Both the position numbers and the translations under genes were made by a program. The notes beneath the pieces were generated by a model, which was not told where the DNA came from, did not search any database, and saw only the letters and a program-made list of their open reading frames with translations. Of a DNA stretch of 64,000 nucleotides, positions 28,603-37,444 are shown in pieces (positions within the stretch are counted from its first letter, which is position 1; each line of letters begins with the position of its first letter). Source of the stretch: JAFGXT01 sp963677165 (lineage in GTDB: Bacteria; Verrucomicrobiota; Lentisphaeria; Victivallales; SZUA-371); assembly GCA_963677165.2 (NCBI GenBank), contig CAXXSX010000002.1, positions 1,984,001 through 2,048,000 of the forward strand, in the 5' to 3' direction.

Positions 28603-28638
28603 TTAGATTTGAAATCAAAATAGGAAAAGGGAGAAAAA

Positions 28639-29343
28639 ATGAAATCACAACATGAACAACAAAAAGCAACATTGTATCCTTTTACACTCATCGAACTCCT
28701 GGTCGTGATCGCAATTATTGCTATTCTTGCTGCAATATTGCTTCCGGCTTTAAACAATGCGCGGAAAAATGCGAAAAGAATCAGTTGCGTAAACAACCTT
28801 AAGCAATTGGGCAACAATCTCCTGATGTATGCGGATGACAGTAACGGATATTTTGTATTCACCAGTCAGGTTACTACAACAAACACCTGGGATACATCAG
28901 CCGAATATGGATTCTATTTTCCTACTTCGCTGTATTTTTTGAAATGTTTCGCCACTGACTATGCTAAAGAGAAAAAGTTGTTTTTCTGTCCGCTTGATAT
29001 TACCCGTACTCTTAAAAACTGGAAGGTTACTACGAATGGCTTGATGCGACAGCAGGATGGTATCAGCTACGCATATTTCGGTTCTTACGGAACGACCGGT
29101 TCAAACAATCGCGCAGGCGCAACCAAGAGGACAAAAGACAGTTCCGTAGGAATCATGTCGGATCAACCCTGCTGGCATACGAATATGTGGCTGTGGAACC
29201 ATGGCGGCAACTGGAAAAAATCAACCGGTAGCGAGAATGTCCTTTTTACAGATGGACATGTTGTAACAGTGAATCATATTACACCAGAAACCGCCGCGTA
29301 TCGGTATGCTTCTTGGGACAATAACAGTGAACTTAATTTTTAA
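28639..29343 (+). CDS. DUF1559-type pseudopilin (prepilin-like N-terminus)
   Basis: A 234-residue type II secretion-like pseudopilin of the class greatly expanded in Planctomycetes and Lentisphaerae. The N-terminus has a short leader and the methylation/cleavage motif FTLIELLVVIAIIAILAAILL, in which the prepilin peptidase site precedes the Phe. NNLKQLG follows. The C-terminus has the H-X9-DG-like signature VLFTDGHVVTVNHI. It lies between the LacI gene and the modular glycosidase, an arrangement repeated in such genomes and thought to aid secretion or surface display of enzymes. Confidence 0.9.
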   Translation: MKSQHEQQKATLYPFTLIELLVVIAIIAILAAILLPALNNARKNAKRISCVNNLKQLGNNLLMYADDSNGYFVFTSQVTTTNTWDTSAEYGFYFPTSLYFLKCFATDYAKEKKLFFCPLDITRTLKNWKVTTNGLMRQQDGISYAYFGSYGTTGSNNRAGATKRTKDSSVGIMSDQPCWHTNMWLWNHGGNWKKSTGSENVLFTDGHVVTVNHITPETAAYRYASWDNNSELNF

Positions 29344-29365
29344 CTATATAAACTGAAATAACACT

Positions 29366-32300
29366 ATGAAAAAATTTGTCATTTTTATCGGATTATTGTT
29401 GTCTTTGCCCGTGCTGGCGGGAAATATGATTTCGAACGCTTCGTTTGAGCAAGGAAAGCCGGGTGCCGTTCCGGAACAGTGGGGTTTTACCGCCGCTGGA
29501 GACGCCAAGGCGGCAATGGTCGTTACGGATCAGGAAGCCAAAGAAGGTAAAAGATCGTTGAAAGTGACGAATCTTAGTCCCAAAAAATCCAATGTGTTTG
29601 GATCGGCCTATCAGATGATTAAGCTGGAAGCCGGTAAGAGATACACTCTCAGTGCATGGATTAAGGGAAAGAGTGTTAAGAGGTTGATCTTCATCTTCGG
29701 AAATCGTTGGAGAATCAGGTTTAGTCCCAGGGGGATAGATAGCCAATGGAAGAAATTCACCTATAGTTTTACTGCAGATAAGAAAGACTTTAGAGGTGAA
29801 CTTTATCCATTAAGAATCAATATAGACGATACTTGTGAAGAATGTTATATCGATGACTTATCCATTGTTCCTTATTCTGAGATTGTAAAAAAACTCAGTA
29901 ATTTCCGTAACGGTTCTTTTGAAGACAGCCCGGCTGGACAGCCTCCCGCTCAATGGCACTTTTCCGTAAAAAACGGAGCGAAAGCGTCCATGGTGGTTGT
30001 TGACGGTGATGCACACGACGGAAAGAAAGCATTGAAAATCACGAACAGTTCTCCACGTCATTCAAATGTATTCGGGGAGATTTTTCAAAACCTGAAACTG
30101 GTTCCAGGCATGGAATACACCCTTAGCGCATGGATCAAAGGTACAGATATCAAAGGTGTTCAGTTTGTTCTTGGACGCCGCTGGAAGGTACGGCGCCGGA
30201 TTCGTGCAACAAGCGAATGGAAGCTGTACTCTTTCAATTTTACTGCTTCCAAAGAAGATTTCTATAAAGACAAATATCCTATCCGTATCCTTTCCGAAAA
30301 TATTTGCAAAGAATGTTTTATTGATAATATTACTATTACTCCCAAGGGATCAAAGTCCATATCCCAGTCGGATTTTCAGAAGGACCGGGTTTATCTCCTG
30401 AAGCCTGCCCGGTGGAACGGAAAAGCGGAAATGCTGTCGAAAGATTACCCGCTAATCCGGATTCCTCAAAATAACAGCGAGTATACCGGTAAAGTTCTTC
30501 CCGCGCCTGATGATCTTTCAGGTTGTTTTGCTTTTGCGTATTGCAAGAAAGGACTCATTTTTACCGCCAAAGTTACAGACGATAAATTATGCGTATGGAA
30601 TGGCTCCAACATGTGGCGGGGTGACAGTATTCAGTTGGCGGTTGATCAGAAATGTAGTATGGTCGATGAATATGGCCCCGGAGTCCTGGAACTGACTATG
30701 GGAATTGATAAAAACGGTAAAGGACAGGCTTTTTGTACTCAACTTGGAGAACTGTCGTCAAATCAAATTTTAATTGAAGTAAATGAGTTAAAAGATGGTT
30801 ATGTGGTGGCCGCTTTGTTGAAGCGTGAGTTGTTGAATCAGATTAATTTTGATAAAAAAAAACCTTTCAGCTTTAATATTGTGTTGAATGAGAATGATGG
30901 CAACGAGCGTACTGCAGCGTTTCTCGCTCAAGGGATTCATAAAAATAAAAGTTCAAAATTCAATACCGTCGCGATGTTTCAGGATTCGCGGATAGCCGTA
31001 AAGATTTTTCCGAAAGATAAGTTTTTCTGGAAAGATGTATCAGGGCAACTGCTGGTCTGTAACCGAAAGCCTCAAGGGATTCGCTATATCGATTTAAAGC
31101 TGACCGACAGCAAGGGGAAAGTCCATACTCAGCAGTTGAAACTGCCGGAAGATAAGACGGGAAAAGTATTATTTTATCAACTCGATTTTACGTTGCCGTT
31201 GTCTTCTGTGGCTGCCGGAGACTTTACTGTTGAAGCTATGATTGACAGCGATAAACTGGATCAAATAACCGGTACGAAAAACGATGTACAAAAGCAGCTG
31301 AATGAGTTTATCGCGGATACCCGTAAATTTCTTGATAAATCGGATAAACAAGTAAAGCAGCATTATGGCAATCAGATCCCATCGCGTTATTTGACCGTCC
31401 CAATGTTCGAAATAGAACGCCAGCTGACGCTGCTGGAAAATGATATTAACCGCAAGGTTGATACTGCGGAACGTAATTTTTATTTGACTCGCGGACAACG
31501 TATGAAAGAAGATATAGAAGAAGCAGTCAGGGTCTTCCAAAAGTCCTTGAGTAAAATGACGGCTTCCGGTTTTTCCGATACCTGGTTGTATAAGACTTCG
31601 CCGGTAAAGTTTGATAACGGCTGGTTTAAAGCCGACTGTGTGAATGAACAGGGGACTGTTAAAAATTTACCAGTTTTATTTACCGGGTATGGGCACTTCG
31701 GCGATGTGGTTAAAAGTCTGCCTTATTTCAATAAAGTAGCATCTGATATTATCCAGATTGAAGTTGGTACACGTCATTTTGTCACTGAAACAGGCGTTAA
31801 TCGTAAAATACTGAATTCATATCTATTTCCGGCAATGAAAAAAGCACTGGATAACAATGTGGTTATATCGCTTCTGTTGTCTCCGCATTATACGCCCCAT
31901 TGGTTTCTTAAGAAACACCCTGGTTTGAAGCGGCAGAATGGATTTATGAAATATGAAGTTAATGCGCCGGAATCCAAAGAGCTTGACGAACGCTATTTCA
32001 GATCAATAGTCCGTGAACTTAAGAAATCAAAATATTCTTCTGCCATACAGAGTATCTGCATAACCAACGAACCGGTTTATCTGGGATTTCTGTTGAAATA
32101 TGAGTTTACACGTAAGGTGTTTATTGAATTTCTTTCCAGCAAATATAAAACGATAGATAATTTCAACGGGTTGTCCGGCAACAGTTTCAAATCGTTCGAT
32201 ACGGCAGTAACTGCCGGGCTCGAAAATAAAGCGTTAAAATACGAATTCTATACGTTCCAGCGTAAATATTTCGGCGACTGGCATAAATGGCTTGCCGACA

Positions 32301-33403
32301 TCGTTCGGGAGGAATGGCCCGGCATGCCGGTTTATTCTAAAATTATGGTATTCAGTTCAATCAGCAAGCGGGGAGTAAGACAGGGAGTCGATCTTGAACA
32401 GTTTGCCGAATTCAGTGATTTGAACGGCAATGATAATTTTATGCGGTCTAACGATTATTCGAATTCGTGGGTGCCGATGTCACTCAGCCATGATATGCAA
32501 ATGTCTATGAAACGTACGTCGATCATGAATGCGGAAAACCATATCATCTCAGATGGAGAAAAAAACAGCATACCTTTTGATCATATCTATAATGCGGTTT
32601 TTCAGCAGTATATGCAAGGGGCCGGCGGAATCATTACCTGGGTATGGGCAGACAATAATTACCAGAGATTCAAAAAAGACGCCCCGCTGCGTAATAATAT
32701 TTTCAGGCGGGCAAACAGCATTATTGCCCAGGCGTATGCCTGTCTTGACGCGAATCGTATTGCTGGGGATATCATAGAATTCTGCAAAGCGGAACCAAAA
32801 GTTGCGTTACTTTATTCCCCGGTATCGTATATCATGGATACCATAAATTACTGTGACGCAAACCAGAAAGTCTATACGACATTAAGCTCAAGTGGTTATA
32901 AACTTGGATATTTATCTGAAAAACAGTTGGAAGCAAATAAATTTGGTAAGGTGAAGGTACTGTTCATTCCGTCAGTCGCCTATACCAGAACTTCCGTATT
33001 AGCCGGACTGAAAAAGTTTGCCGAGGCTGGTGGTACGATTGTTGAATACGGCGATTGCTTTAAGTTTGATCAGTATGGACAAGCCCTGAAAAGTAATCTT
33101 AAATCCGTTAAATTAGGGAAAGAGGACTTGTACCGTCAGACTCAGAAACTACTAGCCAAGTATGTCCAGTTACCGGTTAAAATCTCATGTAATACGGTGA
33201 AGAACCTAAAGGGAATTCAGTACCGCTCTTCAACCGTAGGAGACTTTTGCTATATAAATCTGGTGAATTATACTGACAAAGTCTGCAAGCTGAAGCTTTC
33301 CGGAGCAAATACTTCCGTGGTGGAATTGATTTCAGGAAACAAGATTACTGGTGACTTTGAATTGAAACCTCTTAAGCCCGTATTCATAAAAATCAAACTT
33401 TAA
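29366..33403 (+). CDS. Large secreted modular glycoside hydrolase (GH42-like beta-galactosidase fold) with CBM-like modules
   Basis: A 1345-residue secreted enzyme. A signal peptide (residues 1-18, VLAG cleavage) is followed by two homologous carbohydrate-binding-like modules (about 20-172 and 180-332); each contains TLSAWIKG and ends in a CxxC-DD/DN pattern (CEECYIDD, CKECFIDN). A CBM9/DOMON-like module (about 340-545), a linker domain and a coiled segment come next. A clan GH-A TIM barrel (about 750-1130) has SICITNEP (about residue 901) supplying the likely acid/base Glu and MNAENHI (about 1055) a candidate nucleophile. A GATase-like beta-galactosidase trimerisation domain (VALLYSPVSYI, KFAEAGGTIVEYGD) and a C-terminal beta domain end it. 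The substrate is unknown. Confidence 0.82.
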   Translation: MKKFVIFIGLLLSLPVLAGNMISNASFEQGKPGAVPEQWGFTAAGDAKAAMVVTDQEAKEGKRSLKVTNLSPKKSNVFGSAYQMIKLEAGKRYTLSAWIKGKSVKRLIFIFGNRWRIRFSPRGIDSQWKKFTYSFTADKKDFRGELYPLRINIDDTCEECYIDDLSIVPYSEIVKKLSNFRNGSFEDSPAGQPPAQWHFSVKNGAKASMVVVDGDAHDGKKALKITNSSPRHSNVFGEIFQNLKLVPGMEYTLSAWIKGTDIKGVQFVLGRRWKVRRRIRATSEWKLYSFNFTASKEDFYKDKYPIRILSENICKECFIDNITITPKGSKSISQSDFQKDRVYLLKPARWNGKAEMLSKDYPLIRIPQNNSEYTGKVLPAPDDLSGCFAFAYCKKGLIFTAKVTDDKLCVWNGSNMWRGDSIQLAVDQKCSMVDEYGPGVLELTMGIDKNGKGQAFCTQLGELSSNQILIEVNELKDGYVVAALLKRELLNQINFDKKKPFSFNIVLNENDGNERTAAFLAQGIHKNKSSKFNTVAMFQDSRIAVKIFPKDKFFWKDVSGQLLVCNRKPQGIRYIDLKLTDSKGKVHTQQLKLPEDKTGKVLFYQLDFTLPLSSVAAGDFTVEAMIDSDKLDQITGTKNDVQKQLNEFIADTRKFLDKSDKQVKQHYGNQIPSRYLTVPMFEIERQLTLLENDINRKVDTAERNFYLTRGQRMKEDIEEAVRVFQKSLSKMTASGFSDTWLYKTSPVKFDNGWFKADCVNEQGTVKNLPVLFTGYGHFGDVVKSLPYFNKVASDIIQIEVGTRHFVTETGVNRKILNSYLFPAMKKALDNNVVISLLLSPHYTPHWFLKKHPGLKRQNGFMKYEVNAPESKELDERYFRSIVRELKKSKYSSAIQSICITNEPVYLGFLLKYEFTRKVFIEFLSSKYKTIDNFNGLSGNSFKSFDTAVTAGLENKALKYEFYTFQRKYFGDWHKWLADIVREEWPGMPVYSKIMVFSSISKRGVRQGVDLEQFAEFSDLNGNDNFMRSNDYSNSWVPMSLSHDMQMSMKRTSIMNAENHIISDGEKNSIPFDHIYNAVFQQYMQGAGGIITWVWADNNYQRFKKDAPLRNNIFRRANSIIAQAYACLDANRIAGDIIEFCKAEPKVALLYSPVSYIMDTINYCDANQKVYTTLSSSGYKLGYLSEKQLEANKFGKVKVLFIPSVAYTRTSVLAGLKKFAEAGGTIVEYGDCFKFDQYGQALKSNLKSVKLGKEDLYRQTQKLLAKYVQLPVKISCNTVKNLKGIQYRSSTVGDFCYINLVNYTDKVCKLKLSGANTSVVELISGNKITGDFELKPLKPVFIKIKL

Positions 33404-33569
33404 ATCGCAAAGCGGTTCGTACGACGGACGGCGTTGGTAATGCTTCATACTTCGCGCATTGCGCTACGGAAGCATTTTAAAATCGTGAAGCGATTTAACG
33501 CCATTACCTGCCACCACGGGCTCCGTGGACGTGTTGCGCGGCGGAACGCTGCTCGCCGAAGGCGAAATC
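33401..33569 (+). repeat. Palindromic repeat mosaic between the glycosidase and rluB
   Basis: This gene-free gap is built of repeat modules found elsewhere in 33-54 kb. A TAAATCGC-GAAGCG-type hairpin begins on the stop codon itself. A 38-bp AATGCTTC...GGAAGCATT element lies at 33439-33476 and another AAATCG/CGATTT hairpin at 33480-33496. A partial leader composite follows, with CCACGG/CCGTGG (33514-33528) and TCGCC-GAA-GGCGA (33553-33565), ending at the 3' end of rluB. Confidence 0.75.
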
Positions 33570-34286
33570 TTACTTCAAGCTGGCTTCGATTTCCTGCGGC
33601 GTGAGTTCACGCCATTTGCCAAGGGGGAGGCGGCCCAGTTGCAGTTTTCCGATGCTTTCGCGACGCAGCGTTAATGTTCTGCATCCGGCAAAGTTTACCA
33701 TGCGGCGGATTTCGCGCTTTTTCCCTTCGTTCAAGATAAAACGGTAATGGCAGGACCCCTCCGGAATGACCTGTTCAGCCACGAGGCGTTCTCCATCGTC
33801 GATAATGCCGTGATGCAGACGTTCCAGCATTTCGTCGCTGATCGGATGATTGGTTTTTACGATATAATTCTTCTTGATATTATATTTCGGATGCGTGAGC
33901 TGTGCCGAATAATCGCCATCGTTTGTCAAGATCAGTAAACCTTCACTGTCGCGGTCAAGGCGTCCTGCCGAAAACAAGCGTACGTCCGGCAGGTCGATCA
34001 GATCAAAAATCGTCTTTTCCGCATAAGGATCTTCAGCCGTACAGGTGTACCCCACCGGCTTATTCAGCATAATGTAATAACGCCGTCCCAAACTCACCGG
34101 TTTCCCGTCGACTTCAACCTTATCGCTCTCTTCAACTTTGATTCCTGTTCCGTCAATCACTTTGCCATTGACCGTAACCCGTCCGTCCGCAATTATATTT
34201 TCCGATTCGCGACGCGACGCCACTCCGGCCAGGCTCATCAGTCTTGCCAGTCTCATCGGAAATTCAATTTTATCGTTATTTGCCAT
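33570..34286 (-). CDS. rluB: rRNA pseudouridine synthase, RluB/RsuA family
   Basis: A 238-residue stand-alone pseudouridine synthase. An N-terminal S4 RNA-binding domain (MSLAGVASRRESENII, GRVTVNG) is followed by the catalytic domain with Asp in AGRLDRDSEGLLILTNDG and the family motif GKKREIRRM. The S4 opening resembles RluB, which modifies 23S rRNA, more than RsuA; the target is inferred. The frame stays open to 34325, but those codons come from a repeat, and GAGG before the ATG at 34286 sets the start. A four-hairpin repeat composite lies directly upstream. Confidence 0.88.
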   Translation of the reverse strand: MANNDKIEFPMRLARLMSLAGVASRRESENIIADGRVTVNGKVIDGTGIKVEESDKVEVDGKPVSLGRRYYIMLNKPVGYTCTAEDPYAEKTIFDLIDLPDVRLFSAGRLDRDSEGLLILTNDGDYSAQLTHPKYNIKKNYIVKTNHPISDEMLERLHHGIIDDGERLVAEQVIPEGSCHYRFILNEGKKREIRRMVNFAGCRTLTLRRESIGKLQLGRLPLGKWRELTPQEIEASLK

Positions 34287-34307
34287 CTTTTCCTCGTTTT
34301 GGGAGAT

Positions 34308-34417
34308 TTCGGCTTTGCCGACCAACGGTTTGCCGTTGGATCACGCCCGCGGAGCCCGCGGTGGCGAATAATGTCGTTAATTTGGTCAAAACAAGTTTTA
34401 CCTCAAATTAACGCCAT
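34308..34417 (-). repeat. Four-hairpin repeat composite upstream of rluB
   Basis: Read on the minus strand: a 47-nt stem-loop (34371-34417; arms ATGGCGTTAATTTGAGGT and its partner), then CCGCGG-GCT-CCGCGG, then CCAACGG-CAA-CCGTTGG, then CGGC-AAA-GCCG, ending about 20 bases before the rluB start. The same order with different stem sequences occurs upstream of rsmI, the 37256 gene and bioD. Confidence 0.75.
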
Positions 34418-34530
34418 GGGTGCCGTAATGTCGCTTTGCGATTTAAAATATATCATGCTGTATCCAGAATTTCCATGAGTATAGTTTTATTACAGATTTT
34501 TCCGTGTATATTTATTGCTGTAAAAATAAA

Positions 34531-34639
34531 TCGCGAAGCGAGTAACAGTAGCTTGCGCTGTCCCAGCGCAAAAAGCAAGTTCAGCCGATTATAGTGTAGA
34601 CATGTTATATGATACTTTTTTAAATCGCAAAGCGATTTA
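34531..34639 (+). repeat. Repeat modules upstream of rsmI
   Basis: Contains an AAATCGCGAAGCG module (34529-34541), a 58-bp module starting AGTAGCTTGCGCTG (34547-34604; other copies at about 46547, 49211 and 50899) and a perfect TAAATCGC/GCGATTTA hairpin (34621-34639). No coding frame is convincing. The stretch 34418-34530 is AT-rich with nothing recognised. Confidence 0.65.
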
Positions 34640-34649
34640 TGACGGCTCT

Positions 34650-34768
34650 ATGGCGTTAATTTGAATCTGAAAGGAACTTTCAGCCAAATTAACGACATTA
34701 CTTGGCACCGGCACCTTGCCGGACGTGGTGCAGCGGCGGAACGCTGCCCGGCACAGCCGGAATCCCCC
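34650..34768 (+). repeat. Four-hairpin repeat composite upstream of rsmI
   Basis: A 51-nt stem-loop (34650-34700; GGCGTTAATTTGAATCTGAA and its complement around an AAGGAACTT loop) is followed by CCGGCA-CCT-TGCCGG, a GCAGCG/CGCTGC hairpin and a final CGGC/GCCG, ending 17 bases before the rsmI GTG. The composite keeps the rsmI frame open, which would give a false N-terminal extension of 28 codons. Confidence 0.75.
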
Positions 34769-34785
34769 AACAAACGGAGTGGAAA

Positions 34786-35478
34786 GTGAACGAAACAGAT
34801 GGTGGAAAATTATATATAGTAGCAACGCCGATCGGAAATCTGGAAGATATTACGTTGCGGACTTTGAATATATTAAAGAGCGTTGATTTGATTGCTGCGG
34901 AGGATACGCGAAGGACGCGTAAGCTGCTTACTCATTTTGAGATTTCCACGCGTACAATCAGTTACCACAGCTACAATGAACACCGTAAGACGGCGGAACT
35001 ACTGGAGCAGGTAGCGAATGGCTTGAAGCTTGCCTTGGTGTCCGATGCCGGAATGCCGTGTATTGCCGATCCGGGCTATTTGCTGGTACGCGATGCGGTG
35101 GATTACGGTATTGAACCCGAGATCATACCGGGTGTGTCGGCGCTGACGTTTGCGGTGGCGGCTTCGGGACTGCCTTCCGACCGATTTACATTCTATGGTT
35201 TTCTACCGGTCAAGCCGGGAAAAAAGGCTAAAGTTTTGGAAGCGATAAAAGACAGCGAACATACCGGCGTGGTGTTCGAATCGCCATATCGCATCGAAAA
35301 GGCGCTTCAGGCAATTACTGATACTCTTGGTCCCGACACTCCAATCGCCCTGGTACGCGAGGCTACCAAGATTCACGAAGAAGTCTTACGCGGTCCTGCC
35401 GGAGAACTTCTGGAATCAACCAAGGGACGTAACTGGAAAGGCGAATTCGTTATCGTCATTTCTCCCCAGATGGCTTAG
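34786..35478 (+). CDS. rsmI: 16S rRNA (cytidine-1402 2'-O) methyltransferase RsmI
   Basis: A 230-residue tetrapyrrole-methylase-fold enzyme that 2'-O-methylates C1402 in the ribosomal P-site. Diagnostic segments are LYIVATPIGNLEDITLRTL at the N-terminus, AAEDTRRTRKLL, SDAGMPCIADPGYLLV and PGVSALTFAVAASGLP. The GTG at 34786 is chosen because GGAG lies six bases upstream and the protein then begins at the family's usual place. It lacks the C-terminal extension seen in the 286-residue E. coli protein. It is preceded by the repeat composite. Confidence 0.92.
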   Translation: MNETDGGKLYIVATPIGNLEDITLRTLNILKSVDLIAAEDTRRTRKLLTHFEISTRTISYHSYNEHRKTAELLEQVANGLKLALVSDAGMPCIADPGYLLVRDAVDYGIEPEIIPGVSALTFAVAASGLPSDRFTFYGFLPVKPGKKAKVLEAIKDSEHTGVVFESPYRIEKALQAITDTLGPDTPIALVREATKIHEEVLRGPAGELLESTKGRNWKGEFVIVISPQMA

Positions 35479-35551
35479 GATAAATTTACCACAGAGAACC
35501 TAGAACAACGGGGCCGCAACCAAAGGAATTAAGAATAATAATGCGGGAACA

Positions 35552-35675
35552 AAGTAGTGCCTGTTTTGATAAAACCGGCACACCGTGCATCAGCACGGCA
35601 GTTTATCCATGAAAATTTAAAACGATCATACTGTCGCTGGTGCGACGGGCGTTTTCATCGAAAATCGCCCCTACC
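35552..35675 (+). repeat. Hairpin-rich repeat module (GTCGC-GCGAC / GGGCGTTTTC type)
   Basis: A chain of hairpins: GTGCC.GTTTT/AAAAC.GGCAC, CCGTGC/GCACGG, then GTCGC-TGGT-GCGAC and GGGCGTTTTC/GAAAATCGCCC. Copies recur at 37469-37591, about 46407-46510 and about 50770-50870. The rest of the gap 35479-35949 is AT-rich and probably holds the promoter of the next gene, without clear boxes. Confidence 0.7.
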
Positions 35676-35949
35676 AGGAAGGACTTCGCGCTGATTAAAA
35701 TTGAAGCCGTTAGATTAACACCTTACTGAGTTAATAGTTAAGCGTTTATGAATGTTGCAGTGTGAAAATCTCTCTAAAAAAACAAAAAGTTTATAGATAG
35801 TAGTATGAAGATTTTTCTGTTTTTTGTGCAAGTGACAGTGAAATAATGCAGCATCAAAGCTTTAGACATTGAATTATACTTTATTTTGAATAAATTAAAA
35901 AGTGATAACATTTAGTTTCAATTATTAATTCAAAAGAAGAAGGTTTAAA

Positions 35950-36741
35950 ATGAATTCAAAACTGGCAGTTCAGATGTATACCATCCGTGATTTTACTAAA
36001 ACTCCTGAAGATTTGGCCAAGAGCCTGAAGAAGTGTGCCGACATCGGTTATCGCGCCGTACAGGTTTCAGCCGTTGGGGCTTTGAACGAAGGACTTGTAA
36101 GCGCCGCTGAACTGAAACGTATGCTTGATGACAATGGCCTGAAATGTATTGCAACCCATAGAGGTTGGAATGATTTTCAGAATAATATTGATAAAGAAAT
36201 TCAGGTACACAAAGATCTCGGCTGTGATTTTGCGGCAGTAGGCAGTATCCCGGGAGACAAATATTCATTGGATCTGGCAGGATTCAGAAAATGGGCCGAA
36301 GAAGCCGTAAGCGTTACGAAGCAGCTTAAAGCGGAAGGAATCCAGTTTGGATATCATAATCACGCGCACGAATTTTTCAGACCCGAGATCAATGGTCCAA
36401 GACTCATCGATGTCTTGATTGACGAGGGCGGCGAAGATCTTATGATGGAACTTGACCTGTTCTGGATATGGCATGGCGGTGCTTCTCCTAATGAAATTAT
36501 GAAACGCTGTAAAGGACGGATTCCGGTTATTCACCTGAAAGACAAAGCATTTTATACTGCCGAAGACAATCCAAACGGCATTGCTCCTATTGGAGAAGGC
36601 AATATGCCCTGGAAAGAAATCATTCCTGTCGCTGAAGAATGCGGCGTTGAATGGTACGGCATTGAACACGATGTATGCCCGCGTGATCCGTTTGACTGCC
36701 TTGCGGCCAGCTATAAATACCTGACTGAAATGTCTCTGTAA
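35950..36741 (+). CDS. Sugar phosphate isomerase/epimerase (xylose isomerase-like TIM barrel)
   Basis: A 263-residue single-domain TIM barrel of the AP-endonuclease-2/xylose isomerase superfamily. Candidate metal ligands occur at the ends of strands: His in FGYHNHAHEF, Glu/Asp in MMELDLFWIWHGG, His in VIHLKDK and Glu in YGIEHD. Proteins of this size usually interconvert keto sugars or inositol derivatives; the substrate is unknown. AGAAGAAGG serves as ribosome-binding site. Stand-alone gene closed by a repeat-derived terminator. Confidence 0.85.
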   Translation: MNSKLAVQMYTIRDFTKTPEDLAKSLKKCADIGYRAVQVSAVGALNEGLVSAAELKRMLDDNGLKCIATHRGWNDFQNNIDKEIQVHKDLGCDFAAVGSIPGDKYSLDLAGFRKWAEEAVSVTKQLKAEGIQFGYHNHAHEFFRPEINGPRLIDVLIDEGGEDLMMELDLFWIWHGGASPNEIMKRCKGRIPVIHLKDKAFYTAEDNPNGIAPIGEGNMPWKEIIPVAEECGVEWYGIEHDVCPRDPFDCLAASYKYLTEMSL

Positions 36742-36765
36742 TTTCAAGTTAGACATAAAATAATC

Positions 36766-36805
36766 ATGGCGTTGATTTGACTGAAGCCAAATCAACGCCA
36801 TTTTT
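36766..36805. terminator. Terminator-like copy of the GGCGTTGATTTG repeat stem
   Basis: A perfect 14-bp stem (ATGGCGTTGATTTG, 36766-36779, with its complement at 36788-36801), an 8-nt loop and TTTTT lie between two convergent genes. It is the stem of the first hairpin in the repeat composites, here reduced to a compact form with a U-tract, so the repeat family can serve as a terminator. Confidence 0.7.
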
Positions 36806-36812
36806 ACGCGGT

Positions 36813-37256
36813 TCATAAAGATATTTTTTGTTTGAATTCAATCATTTGGCTGCGTATATCTTGTACAACTTCCGCTATGCCGTAAGTCAGGTCATGCATG
36901 CTGTTCAGGTCCAGATTGCGAATTCGGAACGAACGATTCAGAATCAGTATCCGTCTGCGTTTCTCCATTGACAATGCATAAGAAGGTACCATGTTTTCGT
37001 TGAGGTAATCAAGTATACGGAGCAGGTTAGTGATTTGTCCCATCGGACCGATAATCCCCCCTGCCGCGATCCATGAATTTTCTTCCGACTCCGCAGTAAT
37101 ATACTGCATGGCGATCTTTACCGCGTCACTATCATATCCAACCGTGAAGTTGCATTTGAAGTAGCCGTTTTCAGCCGAAATAAAACTTTCATCCAGCATC
37201 AAATCACTGTGATCCATAAAATACTGCGCGATAAACCGGTGTGCACTCTGTCTCAT
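36813..37256 (-). CDS. Hypothetical protein, 147 aa
   Basis: Not recognised. The frame is open to 37316, but GGGGG five bases before the ATG at 37256 sets the start. The product is soluble with an alpha/beta pattern: an N-terminal helix, strands around GYFKCNFTVGYD and SWIAAGGIIGPM, and a long C-terminal helix (GIAEVVQDIRSQMIEFKQ). The size and fold pattern recall small type III chaperone- or YbjN-like proteins, but no motif proves this. A repeat composite lies upstream. Confidence 0.65.
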   Translation of the reverse strand: MRQSAHRFIAQYFMDHSDLMLDESFISAENGYFKCNFTVGYDSDAVKIAMQYITAESEENSWIAAGGIIGPMGQITNLLRILDYLNENMVPSYALSMEKRRRILILNRSFRIRNLDLNSMHDLTYGIAEVVQDIRSQMIEFKQKISL

Positions 37257-37321
37257 AATACCCCCGTTCCCTTTTGTTTGGTTTGTATGTTTAAGCCAAA
37301 CGTTATGGAAGAGCATGGAGA

Positions 37322-37435
37322 TTTCGGCTTCGCCGACCAGCGCTTGTCCGCTGGACCGACCCCGGCAAGGTGCCGGTGCCAGATAATGTCGTTAATTTGG
37401 CTAAAAACAAGTTTTTAGACTCAAATCAACGCCAT
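37322..37435 (-). repeat. Four-hairpin repeat composite upstream of the 37256 gene
   Basis: On the minus strand: a 50-nt stem-loop (37386-37435, loop variant CTAAAAACTTGTTTTTAG), then CACCGGCA-CCT-TGCCGG, CCAGCG-..-CGCTGG and TCGGC-GAA-GCCGA. It ends about 65 bases before the gene start, farther than in the other copies. Confidence 0.72.
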
Positions 37436-37444
37436 AAGAGCGCC

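Noticed and set aside
34702..34785. N-terminal extension of RsmI by 28 codons
   Set aside because: The codons come from the hairpin composite and are Cys/Pro/Trp-rich; GGAG before the GTG at 34786 gives a start that matches the family.
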